Shown here piece by piece: positions 25,116-33,886 of a stretch of 64,000 nt of DNA (its first letter is position 1; the number at the start of each line of letters is the position of its first letter). Source of the DNA: Gaiellasilicea sp963765705. Lineage in GTDB: Bacteria > Actinomycetota > Thermoleophilia > Gaiellales > Gaiellaceae. The stretch spans positions 310,001-374,000 of the forward strand of contig CAVXXJ010000006.1 in assembly GCA_963765705.1 (NCBI GenBank), read 5' to 3'. Both the position numbers and the translations under genes were made by a program. The notes beneath the pieces were generated by a model. That model was not told the origin of the DNA. It worked only from the letters and a program-made list of their open reading frames with translations, and made no database searches.

Positions 25116-25511
25116 ATGCGCCGCGCGGCAACTTCACTCGTCCTGCTTGCCCTTCTGGTCGGCGCGGCCGGCTGTGGCGGCGGCGAGGAAGCTTCGCCAT
25201 TGCCGGAGACCATCGAGGGCACGGTCCCCGCCGCGACGACGAGCGAGGAACCGCCGACCTCGACGCTCGAGGGCGATGCGTCGAAGGGCGAGGCGGTCTT
25301 CGCCTCGGGCGGCTGCGGGGGCTGCCACACGCTCGAAGCGGCCGGGGCGTCGGGCAGCATCGGCCCGAATCTCGACGACTCGAAGCCCGACGTCGCGCTC
25401 GTCGTCGACCGCGTCACCAACGGCCGCGGCGCGATGCCCGCCTTCGAGGGTCAGCTGAGCGAGCAGGAAATCGCCGACGTCGCACAGTACGTCGTCGAGT
25501 CGACCGGCTGA
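25116..25511 (+). CDS. Lipoprotein mono-haem cytochrome c
   Basis: 131 residues, ATG 25116. A lipoprotein signal ends in GAAGC (Cys at about 21), then a Ser/Thr/Pro linker and a small class I cytochrome c domain. The haem motif CGGCH lies in GGCGGCHTLEA, the Pro-containing GPNLDDS loop follows, and the distal Met is probably in GRGAMPAFEG. The sequence resembles cytochrome c oxidase-associated or electron-transfer cytochromes at the outer face of the membrane. It is in frame with the preceding membrane gene but has its own start and signal. Confidence 0.9.
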   Translation: MRRAATSLVLLALLVGAAGCGGGEEASPLPETIEGTVPAATTSEEPPTSTLEGDASKGEAVFASGGCGGCHTLEAAGASGSIGPNLDDSKPDVALVVDRVTNGRGAMPAFEGQLSEQEIADVAQYVVESTG

Positions 25512-26335
25512 TCCTTCCTCCCGATTTCCCGCGTCGTGTCGCCACGATCGCCTGCGACCTCGACCGGACGCTGATCGCCAAGGACGGAGTCCTCCGGCCA
25601 CGCACAATCGCAGCGATCGGCGCCGCCCGCGCGGCCGGCATCCACGTGCTGATCGCGACCGGGCGCATGTTCCGCTCGGTGCTGCCGTACGCACGGGCCG
25701 CCGGGATCGACGAGCCGCTCGTCTGCTACCAGGGCGCCGCGGTCGTCGAGCCGGCGACCGGCGAGTTCCTGCTGCACGAGCCAATCCCGCTCGAGCTCGC
25801 GCGAGAGGCAATCGCAGCCGTTGAGGCCGAGGGATTCGGCCTCAATTGCTACGTCGACGACGAGCTCTTCGTCGCCGAGATGACGCCGAACGCACGCAGG
25901 TATGCCGACTTCCAGCACATCCCGGTCACGGAGGTGGGCGACCTGCTCGGCTGGATCGAGCGGCCGCCGACGAAGCTCGTCGTCGTCTCCACGCCCGAGC
26001 AGCTCGACGCCCTGCGGCCGATCCTCGTTGCCCATTTTGGCAACCGACTCTTCATCGCCAAGTCGCTGCCACACTTCCTCGAGCTCGCGAGCCCTGCGAT
26101 CTCGAAGGGGAGCGGGCTCGCGTTCGTCGCCGAGCATGTCGGCTTCACGGCGGCGGAGACGGTGGCCTTCGGAGACGGCGAGAACGACCGCGAGCTACTC
26201 GCGTGGGCGGGCTATGGGATCTGCGTCGAGAACGGCGACGAGGGCTTGAAGGAGCTCGCCGACTGGATCTGCCCCGGCCCCGAGGAAGAGGGAGTCGCGC
26301 AGGCGATCGAAGCCTTTCTAGACTCAAGGGCATGA
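25508..26335 (+). CDS. HAD-superfamily hydrolase (Cof-type), apparent CTG start
   Basis: 275 residues. The catalytic DxD motif (ACDLDRTLI) lies well upstream of the first GTG, so the gene must start near CTG 25508, which overlaps the cytochrome stop (CTGA). This is the second CTGA start in the window. Later HAD motifs are LIATGRMFRSV, SKGSGLAFVAEHVG and GDGENDREL. The Cof-type C2 cap fills residues ~85-190. Probably dephosphorylates sugar phosphates or a small phospho-compound. It ends in ATGA with serS. Confidence 0.88.
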   Translation: MILPPDFPRRVATIACDLDRTLIAKDGVLRPRTIAAIGAARAAGIHVLIATGRMFRSVLPYARAAGIDEPLVCYQGAAVVEPATGEFLLHEPIPLELAREAIAAVEAEGFGLNCYVDDELFVAEMTPNARRYADFQHIPVTEVGDLLGWIERPPTKLVVVSTPEQLDALRPILVAHFGNRLFIAKSLPHFLELASPAISKGSGLAFVAEHVGFTAAETVAFGDGENDRELLAWAGYGICVENGDEGLKELADWICPGPEEEGVAQAIEAFLDSRA

Positions 26336-27531
26336 TCGACCTCAAGGCAGCGCGCAACGACCCCGACGGCTACCGCGCCGCGCTCGCGCGGAAGGGCGCC
26401 GCAGACGCCTTCGACGCGGTGCTCGAGGCGGACGAGCGCTGGCGCTCGCTCGTGCCGAGGATCGACGAGCTGCGGAGCAAGACGAAGCTGAAGGGAAAGC
26501 CGTCGCCGGAGCAGCTCGCGGAGATGCAGCAAGTGAAGGAGGACTTGCGTGCCGCCGAGGAAGAGCTCGCCGCCGCCGAGACCGCGCGCGACGAGGCGCT
26601 CGCGAAGATCCCGAACCCGCCCCACGAGTCGTCGCCGGACGGCACCGAGGAGGACGACGCCGTCGAGCTCAGCCGCTCGGGCGAGCCGCCGTCGCTCGCT
26701 GATCCGCGCGAGCACACCGAGGTCGGCCGCTTCGACATGGAGCGCGCCGCCAAGCTCTCCGGCTCGCGCTTCGGCTACCTGATCGGCGACACGGCGCTGC
26801 TCGCGTTCGCGCTCTACCGCGCCGCCCTCGACCATCTCGCCCAGAACGGCTTCACACCCGTGCTGCCGCCCGTGCTCGTGCGCGAGGAAGCGATGACCGG
26901 GACCGGCTTCTTCCCGACCGAGCGCTCGAACATCTACGCGCTGGCCGACGACGATCTCTACCTGACCGGCACCTCGGAGGTCGCGCTCGCAGGCCTGCAC
27001 ATGGGCGAGATCCTCACCGCCGAAGAGCTGCCGCTCCGCTACGCCGGGTTCTCGACCAACTTCCGGCGCGAGGCGGGCGCAGCCGGCAAGGACACGCGCG
27101 GGATGTTCCGGGTCCACCAGTTCAACAAGGTTGAGATGTTCGTCTACACGTTCCCGGAGGAGTCGTGGGATGAGCATGCACGGATGGTCGCGCTCGAGGA
27201 GGAGTTCGTGCAGAAGCTTGGCCTGCCCTACCGGGTGATGAACATCGCCGCTGGCGATCTGGGCGCGCCGGCCGCGAAGAAGGTCGACATCGAGGCGTGG
27301 TTCCCCTCGCAGGAGCGCTACCGCGAGATCACGTCCTGCTCGAACACGACCGACTTCCAGGCGCGGCGGCTCGGAATCCGCTACCGCGGCGAGGGCGGCG
27401 TCCAGCCCGTGCACACGCTGAACGGCACGATGGTCACCGACCGCGCGGTGCTCGCGATCCTGGAGAACTTCCAGGGCGAGGTGCCGGACGTGCTGCGCGA
27501 GTTCGGCGCCCCAGAGCGCGTCGCACGCTAA
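26332..27531 (+). CDS. serS: Serine-tRNA ligase
   Basis: 399 residues, ATG 26332 overlapping the HAD stop (ATGA). An N-terminal coiled-coil arm (about 30-100, EEELAAAETARDEALAKI) binds tRNA-Ser. The class II catalytic core shows motif 2 (FRREAGAAGKDTRGMFRVHQ) and motif 3 (TVTDRAVLAILENFQ-like, near the end). GTSEVALAG and SQERYREITSCSNTTDFQ are typical of SerRS. Charges tRNA-Ser and also tRNA-Sec where present. Followed by a perfect terminator hairpin. Confidence 0.98.
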   Translation: MIDLKAARNDPDGYRAALARKGAADAFDAVLEADERWRSLVPRIDELRSKTKLKGKPSPEQLAEMQQVKEDLRAAEEELAAAETARDEALAKIPNPPHESSPDGTEEDDAVELSRSGEPPSLADPREHTEVGRFDMERAAKLSGSRFGYLIGDTALLAFALYRAALDHLAQNGFTPVLPPVLVREEAMTGTGFFPTERSNIYALADDDLYLTGTSEVALAGLHMGEILTAEELPLRYAGFSTNFRREAGAAGKDTRGMFRVHQFNKVEMFVYTFPEESWDEHARMVALEEEFVQKLGLPYRVMNIAAGDLGAPAAKKVDIEAWFPSQERYREITSCSNTTDFQARRLGIRYRGEGGVQPVHTLNGTMVTDRAVLAILENFQGEVPDVLREFGAPERVAR

Positions 27532-27532
27532 C

Positions 27533-27562
27533 GGGCGGGCATCCTCACCAGGATGCCCGCCC
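27533..27562 (+). terminator. Rho-independent-type terminator after serS
   Basis: GGGCGGGCATCCT pairs perfectly with AGGATGCCCGCCC (13 bp, loop CACC), beginning two bases after the serS stop. It is followed by no long T-run, which is common in high-GC terminators. It would also serve the convergent collagen-like gene. Confidence 0.85.
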
Positions 27563-27570
27563 GCTGACCG

Positions 27571-28296
27571 CTACGCGCAGGTCACGACAAACGACATTCG
27601 GACGGGGGTGGGACTGTCGACCCAGAATTGCCATCGATCTCCGGTGGCGGTTGGCATGGAGTGCCAGATTCGCCCAGAACCCTCGTACCCGCCACCGATC
27701 GCACGTTTTCCTGAGGGGCAGTGGACATCGACGGCCGAGGACCCCGCTGGGAGTTCCTGACAACACTTGTACGCGAGCTCCCAGCCGGACAGACCGCCTG
27801 GCACGCCAGGTGGTCCTTGCGGGCCGGCGGCCCCGCGCTCGCCTGGCAGGCCCTGCGCGCCGGGAGCTCCATCGGCTCCCGCAGGCCCAGCGTCACCTTT
27901 GTCGCCCTTCGGCCCGAGCTCGCCCTGGGGGCCTTGCGGGCCTGGCTCACCCTGCGGCCCCTGCGGGCCCGCAGTGCCGGTCTCTCCCTTGGCGCCGGTC
28001 TCACCCTGCAGTCCCTGCTCGCCCTTGTCGCCTTTCGCACCCGTGGCGCCGGCGGCGCCCGGGTCGCCCTTGTCACCCCTCAGGCCCTGCTGATTCCAGT
28101 CGAGTGCGGTTTCGTTTTGCTTGCACGTTTCGCCCTCGTCGGGGTCGATGACTCGCAACGTGCCTGCGACCGTCTTGAAGCAACCGTGGATCACGTCCCC
28201 CGCGTCGGGGATTGCCGCGTAGGCGAGTCCGGCGCCGAACGCGACGAACGTGCTGCCGATGAGCAGGAGACGGCTAGCTCTGGCCTTGATCGTCAT
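27571..28296 (-). CDS. Secreted collagen-like (Gly-X-Y) protein
   Basis: 241 residues. An N-terminal hydrophobic signal/anchor (residues ~9-28) leads to a short Cys-containing region (CFKTVAGTLRVIDPDEG). About 32 uninterrupted Gly-X-Y triplets (from residue 71 to ~166) rich in Lys/Asp/Glu and Pro follow (GDKGDPGAAGATGAKGDKGE). The globular C-terminus begins WELAYKCCQELPAGS and ends MSFVVTCA. The family is secreted or cell-wall-attached and may form triple-helical stalks. The serS terminator lies next to its stop. Confidence 0.9.
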   Translation of the reverse strand: MTIKARASRLLLIGSTFVAFGAGLAYAAIPDAGDVIHGCFKTVAGTLRVIDPDEGETCKQNETALDWNQQGLRGDKGDPGAAGATGAKGDKGEQGLQGETGAKGETGTAGPQGPQGEPGPQGPQGELGPKGDKGDAGPAGADGAPGAQGLPGERGAAGPQGPPGVPGGLSGWELAYKCCQELPAGSSAVDVHCPSGKRAIGGGYEGSGRIWHSMPTATGDRWQFWVDSPTPVRMSFVVTCA

Positions 28297-28334
28297 TCAT
28301 CCTCCTTTTCAACTGGTTGATCCGCTGGTTGATG

Positions 28335-28604
28335 TCATTCGCCGACCTCGATGAAGTGCGCGCCGATCACGCGCCAGAACGGGAGGGCGGCCCGCTCGTT
28401 CGCTTCTCGCACCGCCGCGGCGTCGCGTGCTTCGAACCGGCAGAAGCACGCCTCCTCGTCCGGCAGGAACGTCGAGCCCAGATAGCGGACCGGTACTCCC
28501 TGCTCCGTCAACTCGGCCGCGACGGAGACCGCGCGACGCGCAGCTTCTGCAAACGCGTCGTACTCGACGCCTGGTAGGTAGCGCTCGACCATGAATGCGG
28601 GCAT
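28335..28604 (-). CDS. DUF4242 family protein
   Basis: 89 residues, a compact ferredoxin-like domain. The family's MVERYLPG start, GVPVRYLGSTFLPDEEACFC middle and ARDAAAVREANERAALPFWRV end are clear. DUF4242 proteins are small, possibly metal-binding (an actinomycete member binds nickel); function is not established. Next to the secreted protein at 28623-29069 on the same strand. Confidence 0.88.
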   Translation of the reverse strand: MPAFMVERYLPGVEYDAFAEAARRAVSVAAELTEQGVPVRYLGSTFLPDEEACFCRFEARDAAAVREANERAALPFWRVIGAHFIEVGE

Positions 28605-28622
28605 GCCGCAGCGCCGTCGCGG

Positions 28623-29069
28623 CTAGTCGTCGTCGGGGTCGATTGCGAGCTCGCCGGCGAACGTGAATGTCGCCGGGTCGATCAACTGCCCCTGCTCGTG
28701 GACCGGTGCGCCCTCGAGCCAGCCGTCGATCACGCTCCCTTCCATCACGACGCGGCCCGTCGTCGTGTCGAATGTTCCCGACGTCCTTGCGACGAACGAC
28801 TTGTGCGGTGACTTCCCATTCACGGTCCACTCGAAGGCGAAGTGCCAGATCGCGCCGTCGATCGTCAGCGAGCCGGGGACCATCCTCGACATGAGGTCCC
28901 CTTTGGCCTTTCCGCCCGACGTCCCCGCGAACACGAGGTTCTCCGGGTCAACGAGATGCTTCTCGAACGTGACGACGATCGGCTTCGAGCGGTCCGCCTG
29001 CGCGGCGGGCGTTCCCACCGCGAGCACAGCACCCGCAACCGCCGGTACCAGAACCAACATCAGCCTCAT
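28623..29069 (-). CDS. Small secreted beta-rich protein
   Basis: 148 residues with a signal peptide (MLVLVPAVAGAVLAVGTPAAQA). The mature part is one beta-barrel-like domain (FEKHLVDPENLVFAGTSGGK, AIWHFAFEWTV, GTFDTTTGRVVMEGSVIDG), of lipocalin-like or allene-oxide-cyclase-barrel type by strand pattern. No cysteines, so no disulfides. Acidic C-terminus (DPDDD). It is upstream of the DUF4242 gene on the same strand, 18 bases apart, so probably in one transcript. Confidence 0.8.
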   Translation of the reverse strand: MRLMLVLVPAVAGAVLAVGTPAAQADRSKPIVVTFEKHLVDPENLVFAGTSGGKAKGDLMSRMVPGSLTIDGAIWHFAFEWTVNGKSPHKSFVARTSGTFDTTTGRVVMEGSVIDGWLEGAPVHEQGQLIDPATFTFAGELAIDPDDD

Positions 29070-29129
29070 GTGCTTCCTCCCTTACTCGTGGTCGAGTCGA
29101 CGCTAGGGGCGCCGGGGGAGGGCGATCAA

Positions 29130-29145
29130 CCGGGGAGATCCCCGG
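29130..29145. terminator. Short palindrome between the LuxR-type gene end and the secreted gene start
   Basis: CCGGGGA pairs with TCCCCGG over a two-base centre, seven bases past the LuxR-type gene stop at 29153. It could end that minus-strand transcript. There is no T-run. Confidence 0.4.
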
Positions 29146-29152
29146 ACTTGCT

Positions 29153-31900
29153 TCACCGACGGCGACTTGCGAGCTCGGCCCGCGAGCGGATGCCGAGCTT
29201 TGCGTACACCTTCGTGAGGTTCCACTCGACGGTCTTCGGGCTCAGCGACAGCGCTGCCGCAACGTCCTTGTTCGAGCGGCCCTGCGCGACGAGGTCGGCG
29301 ATTCGCCGCTCTGTCTCGGAGAGATCGCCGGCGGCCGCGGCCGGCCAGCCGCCGATGCGCGCGAGCTCCGACCGGGCGTGCTCCGCGTAGATGCGTGCGC
29401 CGAGCCGCTCGAAGATCGCGATTGACCGATCGAGGGCCTCCCTTGCCTGCCGCTTCTGCTGGCGCCGCCGCAGGATCGAGCCGTGCACGAGCAGCGTCCG
29501 CGCGAGCTCGTACGTCGGCAACTGCTGCGGGCGGCGGGCATGTTGCTCGTACGCCAAGGCGAAGGCCGCGTCGGCCGCGGCGGAGTCGCGTCGGGCGGTC
29601 GCGAGAAGCGCCCGCCCGCGGGCGCAGCAGGCAAGCGCCCAGGGGCGATCGAGCCGACGCGCGTGCGTCTCGACGAAGTCCAGCAACGCACTCGCCTCGT
29701 CAAGTTCACCGCACGCGACCGCCGCCTCGACGTGCTCCGGAAAGCCGAGCAAGAGGCACGGCTCCTGCACTCCGGTCGACAGCTTCTCCTCCGTCGCGGG
29801 CCGTAGGCGCGCGAGGGCCGACTCGTGGTCACCGAGCGACAGGCCGAGCACCCCGAGCGAGAGCCCCGAGAAAAGGAGGTCGGGGACGCCGACTGCCGCG
29901 GCGAGCCGGTGCGCCTCAGCCGCATCGGAGCGTGCTCGCTCCGCCTGGCCGCGGTATGCGGCGACGACGGCGCGGCTCCACAAGTACAGGGCGATCTCGA
30001 CGTCGCGCTCGGCCTCGACGGCGAGCGTCCACGCCTCGTCGGCAAACCGGGACGCCTGCTCCCAGTTCTCCGCGATCAGCTCGTGGAAGGTGCTGAAGAA
30101 CAGGATGTGCATCACGTCGAGATCTCCTTCCGCGCGACCGAGCGCACGAAGTCGTTCCCAGAGCGGCGCTGCCCGGTCGAGGTCGCCGGACCACTTGAGC
30201 GCGAACGCGTATTGGGAGCTCGGTCGCGTCACGAGAGCGAGCCGCGGCGACCGCTCCTCGAGGGCGATCCCGCGGCCGATCAGCGCGTGGTCGATCCCTG
30301 CACCGGCCCAGAAGTCGCGTTCGAACGCCATTGCGAGCGTCTCAGCGATCAGCTGCGGGTCGCCGGCTCGCTCTGCAAGGCGAAGCGCGAGGTGGGCGTG
30401 ACGCCGCGACTCGCGGATGTCGACGCTGAAGTAGAACGCGATGCCCTTGTGAATCTCGGCCCTGAGGAGGGCGTCCCCCTCGGCCTCGTGCAGCGCCCGC
30501 GCCAGCAGCGGACGCTCGGCCACGAGATCCTGGGAGTCGAGCTGCGACGCGAGCTGAAGGGCGACGCGCGCGCGCGCTGGACCCCGTGGGGCATCGGCGA
30601 GCGCCTGCTCGAGCAGCGACCGTGCACGCGAGGTCGATCCGGCCGCGAAGTGGTGGTCGGCCGCGTCGCGCACGCGCCGCAGCGCCGACGCCGAGTCCGT
30701 CGGCGGCGTCAACCGAACGGCGACCTCGGCGAGTTCCGCTGCAGCCGCAGCCGCTCCGCGCCCGCGGGCCGCGACGGCGCCCTCGTCGAGCGCTCTGGCG
30801 ACATCCGCAGCCGGCTCCGTCGTTGCCGCACCGAGGTGACGCGCCCGCTCCTCGGCCTCCGTCACGACCTCCGCCAGCCGACGATGAACTCGAGCCCGAT
30901 CGTCCGAGGAGCACGCGCCGTAATGAACCGAAGCGAGGAGCGGGTGAGTGAACTGCAATCGGCGACCGTCGGCCTCTATCAAGCCCGCGGCGGCCGCGAC
31001 CTCGAGCGCCGAGGCGGCGTGATCGCCTGCCGCTGCCGTTACCGCGTCCAGCGTCGGGTGCGCGAGCGCGGCGACGAAGAGCAGGACCTCCCGGACGTCC
31101 GGATCGAGTAACTCGAACCGGGACACCGTCAGTCCCGCGAGTGTTGCCGGAACCGGCAGCGGTTCCCCCGGGCTGAGCTCATGGCCTTCGAGCGCACGAG
31201 CGAGCTCGAGCGCGAAGAACGGATTCCCGCCGGACGTCTCGTGGATGCGCACGAGCGTCGGACGCGTCATCCTCGTCCCGGGCCGGCCGCGGATCAGCTC
31301 GTGCAGCGCGCCGAGCGACAGCGGGCCGACGACGAGGCGCTCCCCGTGCCCGCCGAGCACGGACTCGTCGGCGCCCGGGCGACGTGCACCCAGGAAGGCG
31401 ATTGGCTCGCCGTCGAGGCGGCGGAGCGCATACTCCAGCGCGTGCCTCGAGGGTGGATCGATCCATTGGATGTCGTCGAGCGCGATGAGCACCGGCTGCC
31501 CGTCGGCGAGCAGCCGCAGCAGGTCGAGCGTTGCGAGCGCGACGGCCCGCGCGTCCGGTGCCGCCTGCGCATCCGAATCGAGCAACAAAGCAACCTGTAG
31601 AGCACGCCGCCGAGGCGGCAGCAGAGCGCCGAGCCGGTGAAGAACCGGCTCGAGCAGATCGCCCAGCGCGGAGAAGGAGAGGTCGCGCTCGGCCTCGGCG
31701 GGCTGGGCCTGCAAGACGAGGCATCCTCGCCCGAGCGCAGCATCGACGCCCGCACACCAGAGCTTTGTCTTTCCAATCCCGGGCTCGCCCTCGAGCACGA
31801 GCACTGCCGGGGCTTCGACTCTGCGTTCGACGAACAGGTGAATCTCCGCGAGCTCCCGCTCCCGTCCTACGAGCGGCTCTGATAGCGCGCCTGCTCTCAT
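29153..31900 (-). CDS. Large LuxR-family (LAL-type) transcriptional regulator
   Basis: 915 residues. An N-terminal NTPase domain has Walker A GEPGIGKT at 38-45 and Walker B LIALDDIQWID near 137-147. A long helical, tetratricopeptide-like middle region follows (~350-840, with repeats such as ALDRSIAIFERLGARIY). The C-terminal LuxR-type helix-turn-helix (~850-915, ERRIADLVAQGRSNKDVAAA, SPKTVEWNLTKVYAKL) binds DNA. LAL regulators are ATP-controlled activators of large gene clusters or stress genes; the inducer is unknown. ATG start. It is a single-gene unit. Confidence 0.93.
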   Translation of the reverse strand: MRAGALSEPLVGRERELAEIHLFVERRVEAPAVLVLEGEPGIGKTKLWCAGVDAALGRGCLVLQAQPAEAERDLSFSALGDLLEPVLHRLGALLPPRRRALQVALLLDSDAQAAPDARAVALATLDLLRLLADGQPVLIALDDIQWIDPPSRHALEYALRRLDGEPIAFLGARRPGADESVLGGHGERLVVGPLSLGALHELIRGRPGTRMTRPTLVRIHETSGGNPFFALELARALEGHELSPGEPLPVPATLAGLTVSRFELLDPDVREVLLFVAALAHPTLDAVTAAAGDHAASALEVAAAAGLIEADGRRLQFTHPLLASVHYGACSSDDRARVHRRLAEVVTEAEERARHLGAATTEPAADVARALDEGAVAARGRGAAAAAAELAEVAVRLTPPTDSASALRRVRDAADHHFAAGSTSRARSLLEQALADAPRGPARARVALQLASQLDSQDLVAERPLLARALHEAEGDALLRAEIHKGIAFYFSVDIRESRRHAHLALRLAERAGDPQLIAETLAMAFERDFWAGAGIDHALIGRGIALEERSPRLALVTRPSSQYAFALKWSGDLDRAAPLWERLRALGRAEGDLDVMHILFFSTFHELIAENWEQASRFADEAWTLAVEAERDVEIALYLWSRAVVAAYRGQAERARSDAAEAHRLAAAVGVPDLLFSGLSLGVLGLSLGDHESALARLRPATEEKLSTGVQEPCLLLGFPEHVEAAVACGELDEASALLDFVETHARRLDRPWALACCARGRALLATARRDSAAADAAFALAYEQHARRPQQLPTYELARTLLVHGSILRRRQQKRQAREALDRSIAIFERLGARIYAEHARSELARIGGWPAAAAGDLSETERRIADLVAQGRSNKDVAAALSLSPKTVEWNLTKVYAKLGIRSRAELASRRR

Positions 31901-31974
31901 ACGCGTGACTCAACATCGCACAGACGCAGGCCCCAACGGAAGCCCCAGCGCGCCAGCCGGGTCCGACGTGAACG

Positions 31975-33213
31975 CTAGGCGGTCTCGGCCGTCACGACCG
32001 GCTCGTGCAGCTTGAAGCGCTCGTGCACGACCTGGACGGCGCGCTCGACCTCGGCGGCTGGAACGACGCAGGAGATCCGCACGGCCGAGGTCGAGATGAT
32101 CCCGATGTTGATCCCGGCCTCCGCGAGTGCGTCGAACATGTCCGCGGCGACGCCCGGGTGCGTCCGCATGCCGGCGCCGACGAGCGAGATCTTGGCGATC
32201 TCGGGATCGTGCGCGAGGCCGCGGGCGCCGATCTCGGCCGCGAGCGGCTCGAGCACCTCCTCGGCGCGGCGCATGTCCGACTTCGGCAGCGTGAACGAGA
32301 TGTCCGTGTGCCCTTCCGCCGAGACGTTCTGGACGATCATGTCCACGTTGACGCCCACGTCGGCGAGCGTGCGGAAGACGCGGGCGGCGATGCCGGGCCG
32401 GTCGGGCACGCCGCGGATCGTCACCTCCGCCTCAGTCGTGTCGTGCGCGATCCCCGAGATGATCGGCTGCTCCATCAACTCCTCCTGACTGACGACCCAC
32501 GTTCCCTCGTTCTCCGAGAGCGAGGAGCGGACGTGGATGCGGACTCCATGGTTACGGGCGAACTCGACCGAGCGCAGCATCAGCACCTTCGCGCCGGATG
32601 CGGCCAGCTCGAGCATCTCCTCGTAGGAGACGGCGTCGAGCTTGCGGGCCTGGGGAACGAGGCGCGGGTCGGCCGTGAACACGCCTTCGACGTCGGTGTA
32701 GATCTCGCACGCGTCGGCACCGAGCGCGGAAGCGAGCGCGACGGCGGTTGCGTCCGAGCCGCCCCGGCCGAGCGTGGTCACCTCCTGCGCGGTCGAGACG
32801 CCCTGGAAGCCGGCGACGAGCACGATGGCGCCCTCCGCCAGCGCTTCGTGGATCCGCCGCGGGCGGATCTCGAGCACCTTCGCACGCGTGTGGTCGGTGT
32901 CGGTCACGACACCCGCCTGCGAGCCGGTCAGCGAGATCGCGGTGTGGCCGAGGTCGTGGATCGCCATTGCGGCGAGCGCGCACGAGATGCGCTCCCCGAC
33001 CGAAAGGAGCATGTCGAGCTCGCGCGGATGCGGAACCGGCGAGATCTGGTGGGCCAGCTCGACGAGGTCGTCGGTCGCCGCGCCCATCGCCGAGAGGACG
33101 CCGACGACGTCGTTCCCCGCGTCGTGTGCGGCGACGAGTCGCAGCGCAACTGCCTTCAGCCGCTCCGGTCCGCCGACGGACGTGCCGCCGAACTTCTGGA
33201 CGAGGAGACCCAT
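31975..33213 (-). CDS. lysC: Aspartate kinase
   Basis: 412 residues. MGLLVQKFGGTSVGGPERL is the N-terminal nucleotide-binding start; TTLGRGGSDATAVALASALGA and LDAVSYEEMLELAASGAKVL are diagnostic of aspartokinase. Two ACT domains fill about 265-405 and bind the feedback effectors Lys and Thr. In many actinomycetes a shorter beta subunit starts inside the gene; a Met near residue ~248 (MEQPIISGI) could serve here (inference). Makes aspartyl phosphate for the Lys, Met and Thr pathways. Confidence 0.97.
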   Translation of the reverse strand: MGLLVQKFGGTSVGGPERLKAVALRLVAAHDAGNDVVGVLSAMGAATDDLVELAHQISPVPHPRELDMLLSVGERISCALAAMAIHDLGHTAISLTGSQAGVVTDTDHTRAKVLEIRPRRIHEALAEGAIVLVAGFQGVSTAQEVTTLGRGGSDATAVALASALGADACEIYTDVEGVFTADPRLVPQARKLDAVSYEEMLELAASGAKVLMLRSVEFARNHGVRIHVRSSLSENEGTWVVSQEELMEQPIISGIAHDTTEAEVTIRGVPDRPGIAARVFRTLADVGVNVDMIVQNVSAEGHTDISFTLPKSDMRRAEEVLEPLAAEIGARGLAHDPEIAKISLVGAGMRTHPGVAADMFDALAEAGINIGIISTSAVRISCVVPAAEVERAVQVVHERFKLHEPVVTAETA

Positions 33214-33247
33214 GGCGAGACGCTACACGCCTCGAGTAGAGGTCTTG

Positions 33248-33745
33248 CTACGGCTGACGGCCGAGCAGGATCATGCGCCACGCCTGCTGGATGTCCGCCA
33301 GCTCGGTGACGGCGAACACGACCGGATGGCTGATCGCGGCCTGCACCTCGGCGAGAGCGTCGCTCGTGGGATCGGCGACCGCGACGAGCAGATCGCCCTC
33401 GCCACGGAAGCGGACCGGCACCGCGGAGAGCCGCAGCCCGACCTCGGAGTCGAGACAGGCAGCAGCCCGCAGGTCGACCGAGACGTGCTGGATGTTGACG
33501 TAGTCGATCCCGTACTGCGTTGCGAGGCCGCGCGCAAGATCTTGGGGGAAGAGCCAGCCGCGCTCGATCAGGATCTCGCCCAGCCGCTGTCCACTGCCCG
33601 CCTGCTGGCTCAACGCGTCGTCGAGCTGCTCGGGCTGCAGCAGCCGGCTCTTGAGCAGGACTGCGCCGAGGTGCGGGCGCATCTCGTCGTGGAAGAACGA
33701 ATGGTCGAGACGGGGCAGGTAGTTCCCCGTTGCATCCGGAATCAA
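33248..33745 (-). CDS. Stand-alone MshEN (GspE N-terminal) domain protein
   Basis: 165 residues. Residues ~27-150 match the N-terminal domain of type II secretion/type IV pilus ATPases (HLGAVLLKSRLLQPEQLDDAL, QRLGEILIERGWLFPQDLARG, VSVDLRAAACLDSEVG, LLVAVADPTSDALAEVQAAI). The Leu-rich MshEN pattern is clear. No ATPase domain follows, so it is a solo ligand-binding module; MshEN domains bind cyclic-di-GMP. It is divergent from hen1 across ~140 bases. ATG start at 33745. Confidence 0.85.
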   Translation of the reverse strand: MIPDATGNYLPRLDHSFFHDEMRPHLGAVLLKSRLLQPEQLDDALSQQAGSGQRLGEILIERGWLFPQDLARGLATQYGIDYVNIQHVSVDLRAAACLDSEVGLRLSAVPVRFRGEGDLLVAVADPTSDALAEVQAAISHPVVFAVTELADIQQAWRMILLGRQP

Positions 33746-33886
33746 GACACCGTCTCCTTCATTGGGTACTGCAAGCGTCGATCGAGAGAAGAATCGGCTT
33801 TCCGGCGCCGTTGCCTATCCCCCGAGTGGGTTACGCCGCGTGGACGTGCGCTTTGGCCGAACGTGGCCGGAAGTACTGTTCGGCTC

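Noticed and set aside
25104..25116. Fusion of the polytopic membrane protein with cytochrome c
   Set aside because: Although the frame is open, the cytochrome has its own start and lipoprotein signal, and a one-base deletion would give a TAA just before it, in line with the other insertions. A real fusion is less likely.
27721..28320. Forward ORF opposite the collagen-like gene
   Set aside because: It is the reverse complement of Gly-X-Y triplets, giving periodic Leu/Ala/Arg/Gly; no independent evidence.
32005..33309. Forward ORF of 434 residues opposite aspartate kinase
   Set aside because: Composition is typical of an antisense shadow and the kinase is diagnostic on the minus strand.
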